Shown here: positions 32,341 through 43,954 of the stretch, in pieces
Numbering within the stretch: position 1 is the first letter of the stretch
How the letters are laid out: each line of letters starts with the position of its first letter
From: Boesenbergia rotunda
Taxonomy: Eukaryota; Streptophyta; Magnoliopsida; Zingiberales; Zingiberaceae
NCBI GenBank assembly: GCA_024364735.1
Contig: JAGFNQ010002602.1
Coordinates: 139,480 to 203,479 of the forward strand
Direction: 5' to 3'
Length of the DNA stretch: 64,000 nt
Translations under genes and position numbers: made by a program
Notes under the pieces: model-generated
The model's input: the letters and a program-made list of their open reading frames with translations, nothing else
The model's database searches: none
Told to the model about the DNA's origin: nothing

Positions 32341-33461
32341 TTATGATTTTGGCCCTAGCATCGGAGCCTACTGGCCCGAGCACCAGATCCACGAAATATA
32401 CTGTTGGATCCCGTTCCATTGTTCAAAATGTCACTGACTTGGTGGCTTCAGCTTATCTCCACTAATTTCTTCAAAATTGTGGAGCAGTTTCTTATTGCAG
32501 CAGTTCCTTTGCAACACACATGTCTGGTAGCTTCAGTATCGATCCACCATTGTCGCAGGTTTGAACCCACCAGGTTCAATTAGGAGACCACGACACAGAG
32601 GTCTTCTATTTCTGGGCCCTCATTCAGGTTAACCTCCTGCTTCTTCTTCGATTTTTTGCATTCCGAAGATTTGTGACCAACTCGGCCACAGTTGTAGCAC
32701 TTCCTAGAGAACTTCTTGGTTATGCCTCCTCTGGTCCCATTTTGGAAGATTTGGAATTCTTCCATTTCGAGCTTTATCCGTGCTCAACCACGTTGGCTTT
32801 TACAGTAGCCTGAGAGAACACCTTCCTCTCTGAACTCTTGTTGTCTTCTTCAATGCAAAGTCTAACAACGAGTTCCTCCATGTTCATCTCCTTCCTCTTG
32901 TGCTTCAGGTATTTCTTGAAATCATTCCAGCTGGGAGGCAGCTTCTCAATGATTGCTACTACCTGGAAGGTTTCACTCAGAACCATACCCTTTAAGTGGA
33001 TCTCATGTAGGATCACCAGAAGCTCCTCGATTTGGCTGATCAGTCTTGGAGTCCACCATCTTATAGTCCAAGAATCGTCCCATAATGAACTTCTTGGCCC
33101 CTGCATCCTCTGTCTTATATTTCTTATCCAAGGGCTCTCATAGCTCCTTAGTCGTTCTCTTCATACTGTACACAACATACAACGAGTCGGCCAGACAGTT
33201 GAGGATGTAGTTTCATCATAGAAACTCAGAATGAGTCCAAGCCTCCATCTCACCAACCTCAGCATACTTGGGAGGGTCCTTGGTCAAGAACCGAGCCAGA
33301 TTGTGCGTGGTCAGGTAGAAGAGAATCTTCTGCTGCCACCTCTTGAAGTTCAACCCAGTGAACTTCTCTGGTTTTTCCCCATGGTTGATTGGGACATTCC
33401 CAATCGAGGCGGAGGGGGTCTAGTGATGAATTTGTTTCACTTCAACACTTTCTGTGCCCAT
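32341..33461 (-). pseudogene. Copia C gag
   Basis: Minus strand from ATG 33461. Gag landmarks: GEKPEKFTGLNFKRWQQKIL, then LADSLYVVYSMKRTTKEL, ILHEIHLKGMVLSETFQV, AIIEKLPPSWNDFKKYLKHK and a complete CCHC knuckle CYNCGRVGHKSSEC at about 32700. The beginning of the protease follows after a stop at 32580, but its DTG reads DTE (WWIDTEATRHVC). Stops and frame changes are frequent. It encodes the copia structural protein in related elements; this copy is broken. Confidence 0.85.
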
Positions 33462-33493
33462 CTCAACAGAAACAATTCTATTTCAAGATTGTT

Positions 33494-34600
33494 GGAGATA
33501 CTTTCGAAGAGTTTAAAATAAATTGAAATTATAAAAAATAATTTGAATTTAGTCGTTGAGTGACCTGAGTTGCCTTGTATGCAGAATACAACCTCCCGAG
33601 CTAGAATTCCCGAGCAGAATGTCACGGAATGTAGATTCCCGAGCTGAAATTCCCGAGCAGAATCTCCCAGAATGTAGACTCTCGAGCTAGAATTCCCGAG
33701 CAGAATTTTTGGGAATACAGACTCCCGAACTGGAATTCCCTAGCAGATCTTTCCCGAACCGGACTTCCCGACTCAGTTTTCCCAAACCGGTCTTCCGAAC
33801 CGGACTTCCCAACTCAGACATTCCCGAATCGGACTTCCTGACCAGGACTTCCCGAACTGGACTTTCGACCCGGACTTCCCGAACCAGACTTCCTGACCCG
33901 GACACCTCAAATCGGTCTTCCCGAATCGGAGAGGAAGAGTTGTTGAGGCCTGTGTAATGCAGTTTCCTTGAAACAGATTTACCCTCCTCCAACTATGCTT
34001 CGAGGTTCTGATGGACGTCTATTTCTCAGGATACAACAGCGGGACCATAGGCACAATGAAGTACTGGTTGCTTGTGGCGAACTGAAGAAGTACTTGATTG
34101 CTACTAGGGGGTAATCTCCCGAGCGGGAACACACGGAGGCTTGGGAACGAGGTGGAAGACAATTTTTGCTCTTTCTCTCTCTTTTTCTCTCGTTCACAAC
34201 CTCTTTATATAAGGCTTAGACCCATGCAACAATTAATGACCGAATTTACATCATTTACTGCTAATTAACCATCCAGATCCAAACATCTTGAGGTTACTAA
34301 TTTTGCATTAATCAACAATTAATGCATCCGTTACATTTGATCAAAAATTTCCCAAGTGGCAAAATGTTGGTTTATTCCCTTGGATAAATTTTGCCCCGAC
34401 CGGTCAGCATTCGACGCGCGCAGGTCATGCACACACACAAATCAACTTGGTTCAGTGCAAATCCGGGCCCTGGATTTGCACCCCCCCTACGCACCCACGC
34501 GTGAGAGAGAGCCTCTCCCCATGCATTTGTTCACAACTAACATGCTTGTGAAACAATTTAAACCAACTAATATGCCTTGAAACTCTCAATATGGGACTAA
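33494..34600 (-). repeat. Probable 5' LTR of copia C
   Basis: It lies directly upstream (minus strand) of gag, ends ATCTCCAACA at 33494 and has a good TATATAAAGAG (34211-34201). The 5' boundary could not be fixed. Confidence 0.6.
33590..33935 (-). repeat. CCCGARC-type short repeat array in the copia C LTR
   Basis: Dozens of variants of TTCCCGAACYGGACTTCC and TCCCGAGCWRGAAT in direct order. They lie downstream of the TATA box, in R/U5 or leader. Dyads are weak here. Confidence 0.75.
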
Positions 34601-34722
34601 AGTCGCATTCATAATGGAGCCTCATTCCTCTCCACCTCCCTTTCCATTCACTTGTATCCAGCAGGCGCCTCTCTGCATGAGAGACACCTCAGTATATAGC
34701 GTATTGATAGTCTGCACATCAT

Positions 34723-34798
34723 GCGTGCATGGCTTACGAGGGCGCCTCTCTGCATGGTGCATCCCATGCAGAGAGGCACCTTCGTAAGCCGTGCACGC
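34723..34798. repeat. 35-bp foldback with six-base loop
   Basis: Arm 34723-34757 pairs with 34764-34798 with three mismatches, two of which are G:U-compatible in RNA from the plus strand. The loop is TGCATC. Confidence 0.88.
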
Positions 34799-34819
34799 AT
34801 AGTCTGCAGGCTAAAATTC

Positions 34820-34842
34820 CTATATATATATATATATATATA
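34820..34842. repeat. (TA)n microsatellite
   Basis: TA run just right of the foldback. Confidence 0.85.
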
Positions 34843-35020
34843 AAGAAAATATATTTTGGGTACTAAATTTGACATTAAATTTTCGATTTTGATGTTAAAC
34901 TTTTGAAAAGAATTTTTTACTAACAAAGTTAACACTTTATTTTTATTTTAGTCTAGGGTTCACCTTCTCAATTGGGTTATAATATTCAAGATAAAAAAAA
35001 ATAAAAATCGAAAACTGCTA

Positions 35021-35934
35021 GGGTGCATTTGGTTCAAATTATCATATATAACCTTAGCTATATGATTACTAGGTAATCACATAACTAAGGTTATGAGAAA
35101 TGAAATATAACCTAATGTTATTTGGTTCAATTTAGAAGATCATATAAAATTTTATTTGTTTGGAGATAATAGTATATAAGCTAATATAATATTTTATTAT
35201 ATTACCCTTTAGTTTGAAATTATGCATTATGATAGTGTATACTTATTTAAATTAAAAATAAAAAAATATTTTATACTTATTCATACCCTCGATTTAAGTT
35301 TAAAAAATTATATTAATTGTCGGATCGACAATCTACGATTATAGTTATTTTAATTTTAAAAATTAAAATAATAAAATAATAATAATAATATATAAATAAA
35401 TAAAATTAGATTAGGTTTTTTATATTTTAAAATTTATTTAAATAATTTTATTTTTATTTGACTTTAAATTAAATTTATTTAGTTTATGTCAATTATAATC
35501 TATTTAATTTATTAATTTTTAATTATAATAATAAATTAAAAAAATAAAATTATTTGCCGATAACTGGCGGTCGGACGCTGGCCGTCACTGTCGCCGTTGG
35601 CCGTTGGTAACGACCGTCGTCGGTCACCGTTAATGGACGTCACCCGCCGATAGTGTCGACCGTGTGAGTCGGCAACGAGTTGTAATTTAGTTAATTATTA
35701 AGAGTATTTTTGTCTTAAAGAATAAATATTGAGGGATAATTTGAGAAAGAAAAGTTTCTTAACCCCAGAATTAAGAAAACCCTCAGTTTTCCTTGGTTTT
35801 TTCAATTTCAGGTTGCTTGCCCCTTTTGTTGATGTGTCAGGCATGGATTATTACTCGGGAATAATTAATTATTTAAACCAATCAGGATTTTCGTTAATAA
35901 CCTTGGATGGATAACCAAGGTTATTAACGATAAT
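35021..35934. mobile_element. TIR DNA transposon or MITE, right end lost
   Basis: Starts GGGTGCATTTGGTTC, a form common at the ends of plant hAT/Harbinger-type MITEs, followed by subterminal ATAACCTTAG...CTAAGGTTAT. Near the right end, CGTTAATAACCTTGG and CCAAGGTTATTAACG form a perfect 15-bp dyad (about 35891-35929) and GATAATT precedes the LTR at 35935, matching the complement of the left end (AATTATC). The remaining TIR seems cut off by that LTR. No transposase ORF. Superfamily uncertain. Confidence 0.55.
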
Positions 35935-36474
35935 TGTTGGTGCAATCTTTGTTAGGTTAGGGTTGACCTAGTTTGACTAGGCTCGGGTGAGCTTATGTCT
36001 GGTAAGCTTGGTAAGCTTAAGGTTGGATGTTTCGATGTTTGATAATAATGTTTGAATATCGCATGATGTTTGAATATTGTGTGAGTCAAGTGGGTCAAGG
36101 TTGACTGGAGACTTGACTGGAAAAGACCTAGTGAGACTAGGTGAAGTTCAGGTGAATCGGGGAGATCGCACGCTAGCATGGGAAAAGACCTAGTGGAACT
36201 AGGTGAATTCCAGGTGGATCGGAGAGACCGCACGCTGGCAAGGTGGAAGTCTACCGAGAGACTAGACCTAACTCGAGGGTTAGACATGTTGGTGCAATCT
36301 TGGTTAGGTCCAGGGTTGACTTAGTTTGACTAGGCTCGGGTGAGCTTATATCTAGTAAGTTTGGTAAGCTTAAGGTTGGATGTTTCGATGTTTGATAATG
36401 ATGTTTGAATATCGTGAGTCAAGTGGGTCAAGGTTGACTAGAGACTTGACTGGAAAAGACCTAGTGGAACTAGG
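35935..36474 (+). mobile_element. Two stacked 5' fragments of Sirevirus-like LTRs
   Basis: 35935-36286 and 36287-36474 both begin TGTTGGTGCAATCTT and match the start of the complete LTR at 55998-57420, including CCTAGTGRRACTAGG dyads. Each is truncated at its 3' side, the second by the element at 36475. Confidence 0.8.
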
Positions 36475-38273
36475 TGTTGGTGCTTGGATGGATATAGAGG
36501 GGGGGGTGAATGTAGCCAGACACTACAATCGACTTCTCTTTGAACTCTTCTGCGTTATCAGATTAGCAGCGGAAATATACACAGCAGAAAGAACAAAAAC
36601 ATGAAAGAAAACAAACCGACGCTAACACCATGATGTACAAGGTTCGGGGATAACATGCCCCTACTCCTTGGCATGCCCATGAGGTGGGCGATCGCTTGAT
36701 CGTCGGCAGATCAAGCCCCGGTGACCCGGATAAAACAGCGCCTCCTTCTCGGTGGACAAACCTCTCCACAAGCGTCTCAATAGAATACAAGATAAGCTCA
36801 CGAGACTAAGAAGAAATCTCTCACAAGAAAGTAGCAAGAAAGCTCAAGAGAGAAGCTACACAAGGAGCACAACAACAACAGTGAAACCCACAGCCACACT
36901 TGCTTGTTTTCCTGTTCGTTCTCCTTTGCTCCTCTGCTTCTCATCTTCCTCTTAAGCTCATGCTTCATCACCAGGCTCCATCAGCATCTCCTGAGCACAG
37001 CCTGAACCCACTGACCTCCCTGAGCACTCAGTCCACTGAAGACTTCTTTAGCTGAGCCTCCGTCAGTCGCCAGCCGTGCCTCAGAAGCCGTTGAAACCTG
37101 AGAAAAGAAAACATCCAAACCTGGTCGATGGAAAGTCCCCCTTTGACCCTCCTTCATTGTTTGAATCATCCCTGTAATGTCTGCACACTATAACAGAAAC
37201 TTAGCAGATGCATATCAAATAATATCAACAGGTAACAGAGAAAACGCAGATACGATCAAAAGTATGACAGTGATTTCGAATTAAAGTTATAGCTACTGAT
37301 CGGTCACCAGACCGACTAGAGAGGACCCTGATCGGTCACCAGAGCGATCAGGTATAGTCCTGACCGATCAGGCTCCAGCCTGATCGGTCCACAGTGAGAA
37401 ACTGGAAATCACGGACTCCTTGTGATCGATCACCCTGACCGATCACAGAACGTGGATCGGTCACCGGACCGATCCACAACAGTGCTGGGATTCCCAGCCT
37501 TCGCAGGCCAACTCTCACTGATCGGTCTGGGGACTAATCAGGGCACTCCTTGACCGATCAGGCTCCAGCCTGATCGGTCATAATGAGGAACTCGCGATGT
37601 TTGATCGGTCAGCCTGACCGATCATGATTCTTCACAAAAGGACTCTAAGATCCCTCTGATCATTCACCAGAACGATCAGGAGGTCTCCCTGATCGGTCAC
37701 CAGACCGATCAGGAGCCACACAGAAGCCCACCAATGTTTCTGTTCTCTCCCTGATCGGTCACCAGACCGATCAGACTTCTCTAGATTGGTCACCAGACCG
37801 ATCCACAACAGAAGTTCATGCCAACTCCCTGATCGGTCACCAGACCGATCTAGAGACTTCGAATTCAACCCAAAGTCAAGAGAACAGGCTCCCTAGCCTT
37901 CTCTAACTTGTGTTTAGTCTCTCGGAACAAGACTCCATGCCCAGCTTCACTCACTGGGACTTCGTTCAACCTAGCTTCCCAAGCTAGGACCTGGCTTCAC
38001 TCACCAGGGTTTCATTCAACCTAGCTTCCCAAGCTAGGACCTAGCTTCACTCACCAGGATTTCANCCCACTAGGTGTGCCTAGTCCCACTAGGTCTTTTC
38101 CCATGCCAGCGTGCGATCTCCCTGATCCACCTGGACTTCACCTAGTCCCACTAGGTCTTTTCCCATGCCAGCGTGCGATCTCCCAGAACCACCTGGACTT
38201 AATCCGAATTCACTCAACCAAACTTAAATCATTGTCAATACCAAAACAACAATCGGGCCAGACTATATCAACA
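36475..38273 (-). repeat. 3' LTR of Sirevirus derivative 1
   Basis: 1799 bp. From its start: CCTAGT-CCC-ACTAGG dyads (38060-38200), CCTGG-CTTCACTCA-CCAGG cassettes (37935-38060), GATCGGTC/GACCGATC dyads (37295-37855). An undetermined base sits at 38065 inside the first array. Confidence 0.85.
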
Positions 38274-39963
38274 ATCTCCCCCTTTTTGTTGTTTGACAAC
38301 CCCGATTTAAGTTTAGGTATTAGATCAATTGAAGTCCATTCAATTATCGTAAGGGAATCAAGATCCTCCCCCTACAATATCACAGCCTAAAAATTAATCA
38401 ACCATTCTCTCCCCCTTTTTCAAATGTCGAAAAAGGGTATGGTTATTAAGTTTAAACACACCTCCCCCTTAAGCGAGGGTTTCTCCCCAAACCCAAAATA
38501 ATCAAGGTAATTGTCAATTGCATATGAAAACATATACAGAATAATATCATGATCAAACATGTATATGTTTCATATGACAAGTAAGCAATGCAGCTCTATC
38601 AGACTGATGATTGATACAGAAAAATTTCTGATATATCTATGGACGATCAATTTTTAGAAAAATTTCTGTAACTCTGATTCATTCAAGATCAGACTGCATT
38701 AACAACTGAAATTTCATAACAGGGGTGTAGGCTTCATCGACGGTTGATATTTCAGAAAAATTTCTGAACTATGGTTTGGGTTTCTTGACTAAAAATTATT
38801 CCTCATCAAAGAGCAAGAGATCAAGGATCAAGAGACATGATTCAAACAACCCGTTCATATGAATTTCAAAAATTTCAACACGGGTTTGTATCGAATCAGT
38901 ATTATATTTGCTCCAAGTATGATGAGTATGTACCAATTGTAATTGGTTTGTATTAGATTTGTTTATGTCAGTATGATCAATTAATTTGATACAATTTGAT
39001 GAAAGGTGATCAGACTGAATACCAATTGGAACGGTCTGGGAGTTCCCTGAACAGCAATGATCTGATCGGTCACCAAACCGATCAGAATGATCCCTGATCG
39101 ATCACCAGACCGATCAGGGTGAGTCCTGATCGGTCGGTGGACCGATCAGGTCTGATACAGAAAGTTTGTTTCAAAAACTTGCTTGTTCCAATTAGATTAC
39201 ATAAATGAAAGTTTAGAAATCTGATTTTGGTTCAGAAACTTGTTTGTTTCACCTCTTAACCATTTCTAACCCCTAATCCAATTAGATTTAATTTCATTGA
39301 TCCTAAAGGGGATCCCTTGAAGCTTTCTCTCAAATTAGTATCAAAGTATGATCAAATTTCCAAAACATGCTTATATCAAATTATTATCAATACATGGTCA
39401 GATTTCCAAATTTCGATCTGTTTGTATGTTTATAACATATTTGTTCCAACTAATTGAAATCAATTCCATAATCCTAATTCCTCATTCTATTGAGAATTCA
39501 TGGATTGGATTGGAAAATTCATAGATCCAAGTGTATATATATCAAGTTTATGGTTCCAACCAATTTGAGATCAGGCTTGTATCACAATTTCAAAGCAGGT
39601 ATGCATACAATCATTTGAACAGAAAATTCATAAACATGGATAGCACACATGATGAATGTATATTGCTATTTGGTAAAGATGAACTAGACAGTTTCTTCTT
39701 TATTTTGGAAGCAAGCTTGATCATGGAAGAACTTTAATACTAAAGTAGATTATACTTAAGCATGATGAAGTACTTTGACACATGAATTCTATAACAATCA
39801 CTAGCCAAAGGATTACATTGTTATAAGAACAAAAACAATGGGGATCAAATTATCTAATGTGAAATTTCCATACTAATCATGTGGATGACAATTTTTCCCT
39901 GACCATGGATTTGGAGCACCCATTATCAACAGCCCATGTTGATAGAATGCTCCCCCTCTTTCA
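38274..39963 (-). other. Non-coding tail of Sirevirus derivative 1
   Basis: No gene. It holds CT-rich tracts that are polypurine tracts on the minus strand (38274, 38366, 38408, 38461), many AGAAAAATTTCTGA-type dyads and GATCGGTC/GACCGATC dyads at 39000-39150. Pol should be here in an autonomous Sirevirus and is absent. Confidence 0.75.
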
Positions 39964-41253
39964 ATGCTATATAATTCTAAAGATAGAGGTTTTAGGTACC
40001 CAAATTTTGGGACCTAAGGCGTCAACAATGAAGGACTTAGGCACCCATGCCTTAGTTTTTTTCTTTCTAACCTTTTGACCCCTAGAATTATTTTGTAATC
40101 TAAAATGGGTTCTAGTCATTAATGTTATGACACTAGGTTCTTTAGATTGGTAACCTAGACCAACCTTGTTGTAAACCGCCTTTTGTGAATTTAAGATTAT
40201 GTCTAGAGTTTTAGAGCTAGTTGAAAACTTCTCAAGAATATTCTTGAGGTTTTCAATTTCGCTCCTTAGGGTCTTGTTCCCATCCTCAAGAGTTTTAACA
40301 TGCAAATCATCAAGATCCTCATCCTTAGAGGATTTTCATTCTTCTACTTCTAGTTTCAATGACTTAACCTTATTCTTAGATTTCTTTAACAACTTAGTTA
40401 AATATGTTATTGTCCTATAGCATGTATCTAACTCCGGAGAGATTACCTCTTCATCATCCGAAGATGATGAAGGCGCGGTTGAGGAGCTCCTCGATTCGTT
40501 ATCACTCTCCTCTTCATTTGAATCCTCTATGGCTATGAGGGCAAAGTGATGAGTGTTCTTATCCTTCTTCTTGTTTCTTCTGTCACCTGCCACCAAAGCT
40601 AACCCTTTCTCCTTTGGGCTTTAGTTAGAGGTCTCATGTAATTCCATTTCACAAAATAGATCTTCTAACTTAACAAATGAAAGATCCTTGGATACCTTGT
40701 AGCCATCTACCATAGATGACCACAAGGCATTCCTAGGAAATGATTTAAGGACATACCTCACTAGGTCTCGGTTTTCTACCTTCTCACTGATGGAGTGGAG
40801 ACTATTGAGGGTCTCTTTAAACCGACCATGAAGTATACTTACAGTTTCATCCTCTTCCATGGACAGATTTTGGAGTTGGCTGAGAAGGAGGTCCTTCTTG
40901 GCTGTCCGGGTGTCTTGAGTTCCTTCATGGAGCTCAATGATTTTGTTCCAAAGGTCTTTAGCACTTGTGAAAGGACCCACCTTGATCAACTCCTCCTTGG
41001 TCATCCCGCATTGCAAGGTGACCATGGCTTTAGCATCGGCTTCTCCCTTCCAGACTTGCTCAGCCGACCACCTTGAGAACTCGAGCTCTTTTCCTTCATT
41101 ATCCTTTGGAGGGGAAAAACCCTCCTTGACAGCGAACCATGTGGAGATGTTCATCTAGAGGTAATACTCCATCTTTGACCTCCAATATTGAAAATCAGTG
41201 TCGTCGAAGAATGGAGGTCGGCTGGTGCTAAACCCTTCTCTCAAAGCCATCAT
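39964..41253 (-). pseudogene. Sirevirus gag, derivative 1
   Basis: Starts MMALREGFSTSRPPFFDDTD at 41253, then FQYWRSKMEYYL and a TAG (41158-41156). The main open piece (41154-40621) holds GPFTSAKDLWNKIIELHEGT, KKDLLLSQLQNLSMEEDETV and YVLKSFPRNALWSSMVDGYK, the UBN2-type Gag core. After TAA come an acidic serine-rich region (IEDSNEEESDNESRSSS), a coiled coil and SSKTLDIILNSQKAVYNKVG, a Sirevirus Gag hallmark, ending with KIWVPK. I find no CCHC knuckle between core and acidic region, where autonomous relatives have one. Three stops break it. Confidence 0.85.
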
Positions 41254-41294
41254 TTTTAGCTCTCGGATGATAAGCTGCTTAAACAGAGCCCCAA

Positions 41295-41306
41295 GCTCTG
41301 ATACCA
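41295..41306 (-). promoter_or_regulatory. Primer-binding site of Sirevirus derivative 1
   Basis: TGGTATCAGAGC on the minus strand, two bases inside the 5' LTR end. Confidence 0.85.
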
Positions 41307-41308
41307 CT

Positions 41309-43453
41309 TGTTGGTGCTTGGATGGCTATAGAGGGGCAGGTGAATGTATCCAGGCACTACAATCCTTTGCTCTCTTTGAACTCTTCTGCGTTATCAGATT
41401 AGCAACAGAAATATACACAGCAGAAAGAATAAAAACAGGAAAGAAAACAAACCGACACTAACACCGTGATGTATAAGGTTCGGGGGTAACTTGCCCCTAC
41501 TCCTTAGCATGTCCGTGAGGTGGACGATCCCTTGATCGTCGGTAGATCAAGCCCCGAAAAATCCGGATATCAAATGGAACCTCCTTCTCGGTGGAGAAAC
41601 CTCTCCACAGCAAGTCTCAACAGAGATATGAAATGAAAGCACATAGATAATGAACACACTTACAGAGCACAATGAACACAGACGGAAACACTTCACCAAG
41701 CTCACTCAGCACAACTCTCACGCAAGAGCTCCCAGCTCTTCAAGTCTGCTTGTTGATAGACTTGCCAAGTTCTCCTCTGTTTCAAGGTGCTCAAGTTGCA
41801 AAAGCTTCAAAGGATGCTCAAGAGTATGCTTCAAGGTTCACAGTGATTGCCAAAGGATGATCAAGTGTTGCTGCAACAGAGAACTCCTGCTTTCTCTTCA
41901 TCGCCAGCCAACACTTAACCCAGCTGCCCAACGCCAGGTCACAGACGCTCCTCTGCAGCTCCCAGCTGCTCATCTGCAACTGCCCAGCTACCTTGACCTC
42001 TCTTGGACTCTCTGAGCTCTCCTCAGCCGAGCCCAGTCAGCCCCAGGTTAGCTTCCAGCCGTTGCCAGCACCCGTTGTAACCTGCGATGGAAAACTGCCA
42101 AACCTAATGTAGCAAAAGACACCAGTTGACTCTCCTTGAGTGTTTGAATCCTTCCTATCTAACCTGCACACTGATCAGAGGCTTAGCAAATGGGTATCAA
42201 ATAATATCAGCAGTGTATCAGAGGAAATCATATCGCGATCAAAACTCTGACAGCGCATTTTGAATTAAAGTTCAGCTTTTGATCGATCACCGGACCGATC
42301 AGAGAGGACCCTGATCGGTCACCGGACCGATCAGGGTTAGCCCTGACCAATCAGGCTCTAGCCTGATCGGTCCACAGTGAAAAACTGAAAATCGCGAACT
42401 CCTTGTGATCGATCACCCTGACCGATCACAGATCGTGGATCGGTCACCAAACCGATCCACAACAGTGCAGGGATTCCCAACCTTCGCAGGCCAAACCTCA
42501 CTGATCAGTCACCAGACTGATCAGGTTGTGGCCTGATCGGTCTGGGGACCGATCAGGTCACTCCCTGACCAATCAGGAGCCCTCCTGATCGGTCCAGGTG
42601 AGAAACCTTGCGACAATTTGATCGGTTATGAGGACCGATCAAGGTTCTCTGATCGTTCACCAGAACAATCTAAACCCACACAGATGTCAAACCAGAGCTT
42701 CTGTTCTCTCCCTGATCGGTCACCAGACCGATCAGCCCTTTCTGGATTGATCACCAGAACGATCCACAACAGAAGTTCATGCCAACTCCCTGATCGGTCA
42801 CCAGACCGATCCAGAGACTTCCAATTCAACCCAAAGTCAAGAGAACGGGCTCCCTAGACTTCTCTCACTCGTGCTCAGTCCTCCGGACCAAGACTCCATG
42901 CCCAGCTTCACTCACCAGGACTTCACCTAGTGCCACTAAGTGTGCAAAGTCCCACTAGGTCTTCATGCCAGCGTACGATCTCCCCGATCCAACTGGACTT
43001 CACCTAGTCCCACTAGGTGTGCCTAGTCCCACTAGGTCTTTTTCCATGCTAGCATGCGATCTCCCAAATCCACCTGGACTTCACCTAGTCCCACTAGGTG
43101 TGCCTAGTCCCACTAGGTGTGCCTAATCTCACTAGGTCTTTTCCCATGCCAGCGTGCGATCTCCCAGATCCACCTGACTTCACCTAGTCCCACTAGGTGT
43201 GCCTAGTCCCACTAGGTGTGCCTAGTCCCACTAGGTGTGCCTAGTCCCACTAGGTCTTTTCCCATGCCAACGTGCGATCTCCTAGATTCACCTGGACTTC
43301 AGCTAGTCCCACTAGGTATGCCTAGTCCCACTAGGTCTTTTTCCATGCCAGCGTGCGATCTCCTAGATCCACCTGGGCTTAATCCGAATTCACTCAACCA
43401 AACTTAAATCGTTGTCAACACCAAAACAACAATCGGGCCAGACTGCATCAACA
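41309..43453 (-). repeat. 5' LTR of Sirevirus derivative 1
   Basis: 2145 bp, 346 bp longer than its partner at 36475-38273. The extra length is mostly in the CCTAGT-CCC-ACTAGG array (42915-43375). GATCGGTC dyads run 42275-42825. Confidence 0.85.
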
Positions 43454-43454
43454 C

Positions 43455-43860
43455 ATTTAACCTAGCTTCACTCGCTAGTACCAGGCTTCACTCACCAGGG
43501 TTTCAGTCACCTAGCCTCACCCGCTAGGACCCAGCTTCACTCACCGAGATTTCAGTCACCCGGCTTCACTCACCGGGGTTTCCATCACCTGGCTTCACTC
43601 ACCAGGACCCGGCTTCACTCACTGGAATTTTAGTCACCCGGCTTCACTCACCGGGACCCGGCTTCACTCACCGGGGTTTCCATCACCCAGCTTCACTCAC
43701 TGGGGTTTCCATCACTCGACTTCACTCACCAGGACCCCGCTTCACTCACCGGGGTTTCCATCACCTGTCTTCACTCACCAGAGCCCGACTTCACTCACAG
43801 GGGTTTCCGTCACCTGGCTTCACTCACCAGGACCCGGCTTCACACACCGAGATTCGTGCC
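43455..43860. repeat. CTTCACTCA-spaced inverted-repeat cassettes
   Basis: About 18 cassettes with constant spacer CTTCACTCA (or TTCACTC) and arms CCCGG/CCGGG, CCTGG/CCAGG, CCCAG/CTGGG or CCTAGC/GCTAGG. The same array type lies at 37935-38060 and 49300-49600. Confidence 0.92.
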
Positions 43861-43954
43861 CAGTCCCCGACCAGGACTTAAGCCGAATTTACTCACTCAC
43901 CTAAACTTAAATCGGTGTCAACACCAAAACAACAATCAAGTCAGACTGCATCAA

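Larger units (their letters stand above)
36475..43453 (-). mobile_element. Sirevirus derivative 1: gag without pol
   Basis: Minus strand: 5' LTR 41309-43453, primer-binding site TGGTATCAGAGC (41306-41295), gag 41253-39964, a non-coding tail with several polypurine tracts, and 3' LTR 36475-38273. LTRs start TGTTGATRYAGTCTGGC and end GCACCAACA. Protease, integrase, RT and RNase H are missing. Flanking pentamers (CTAGG, CATTT) do not match, so its ends may have recombined with neighbours. Confidence 0.88.
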
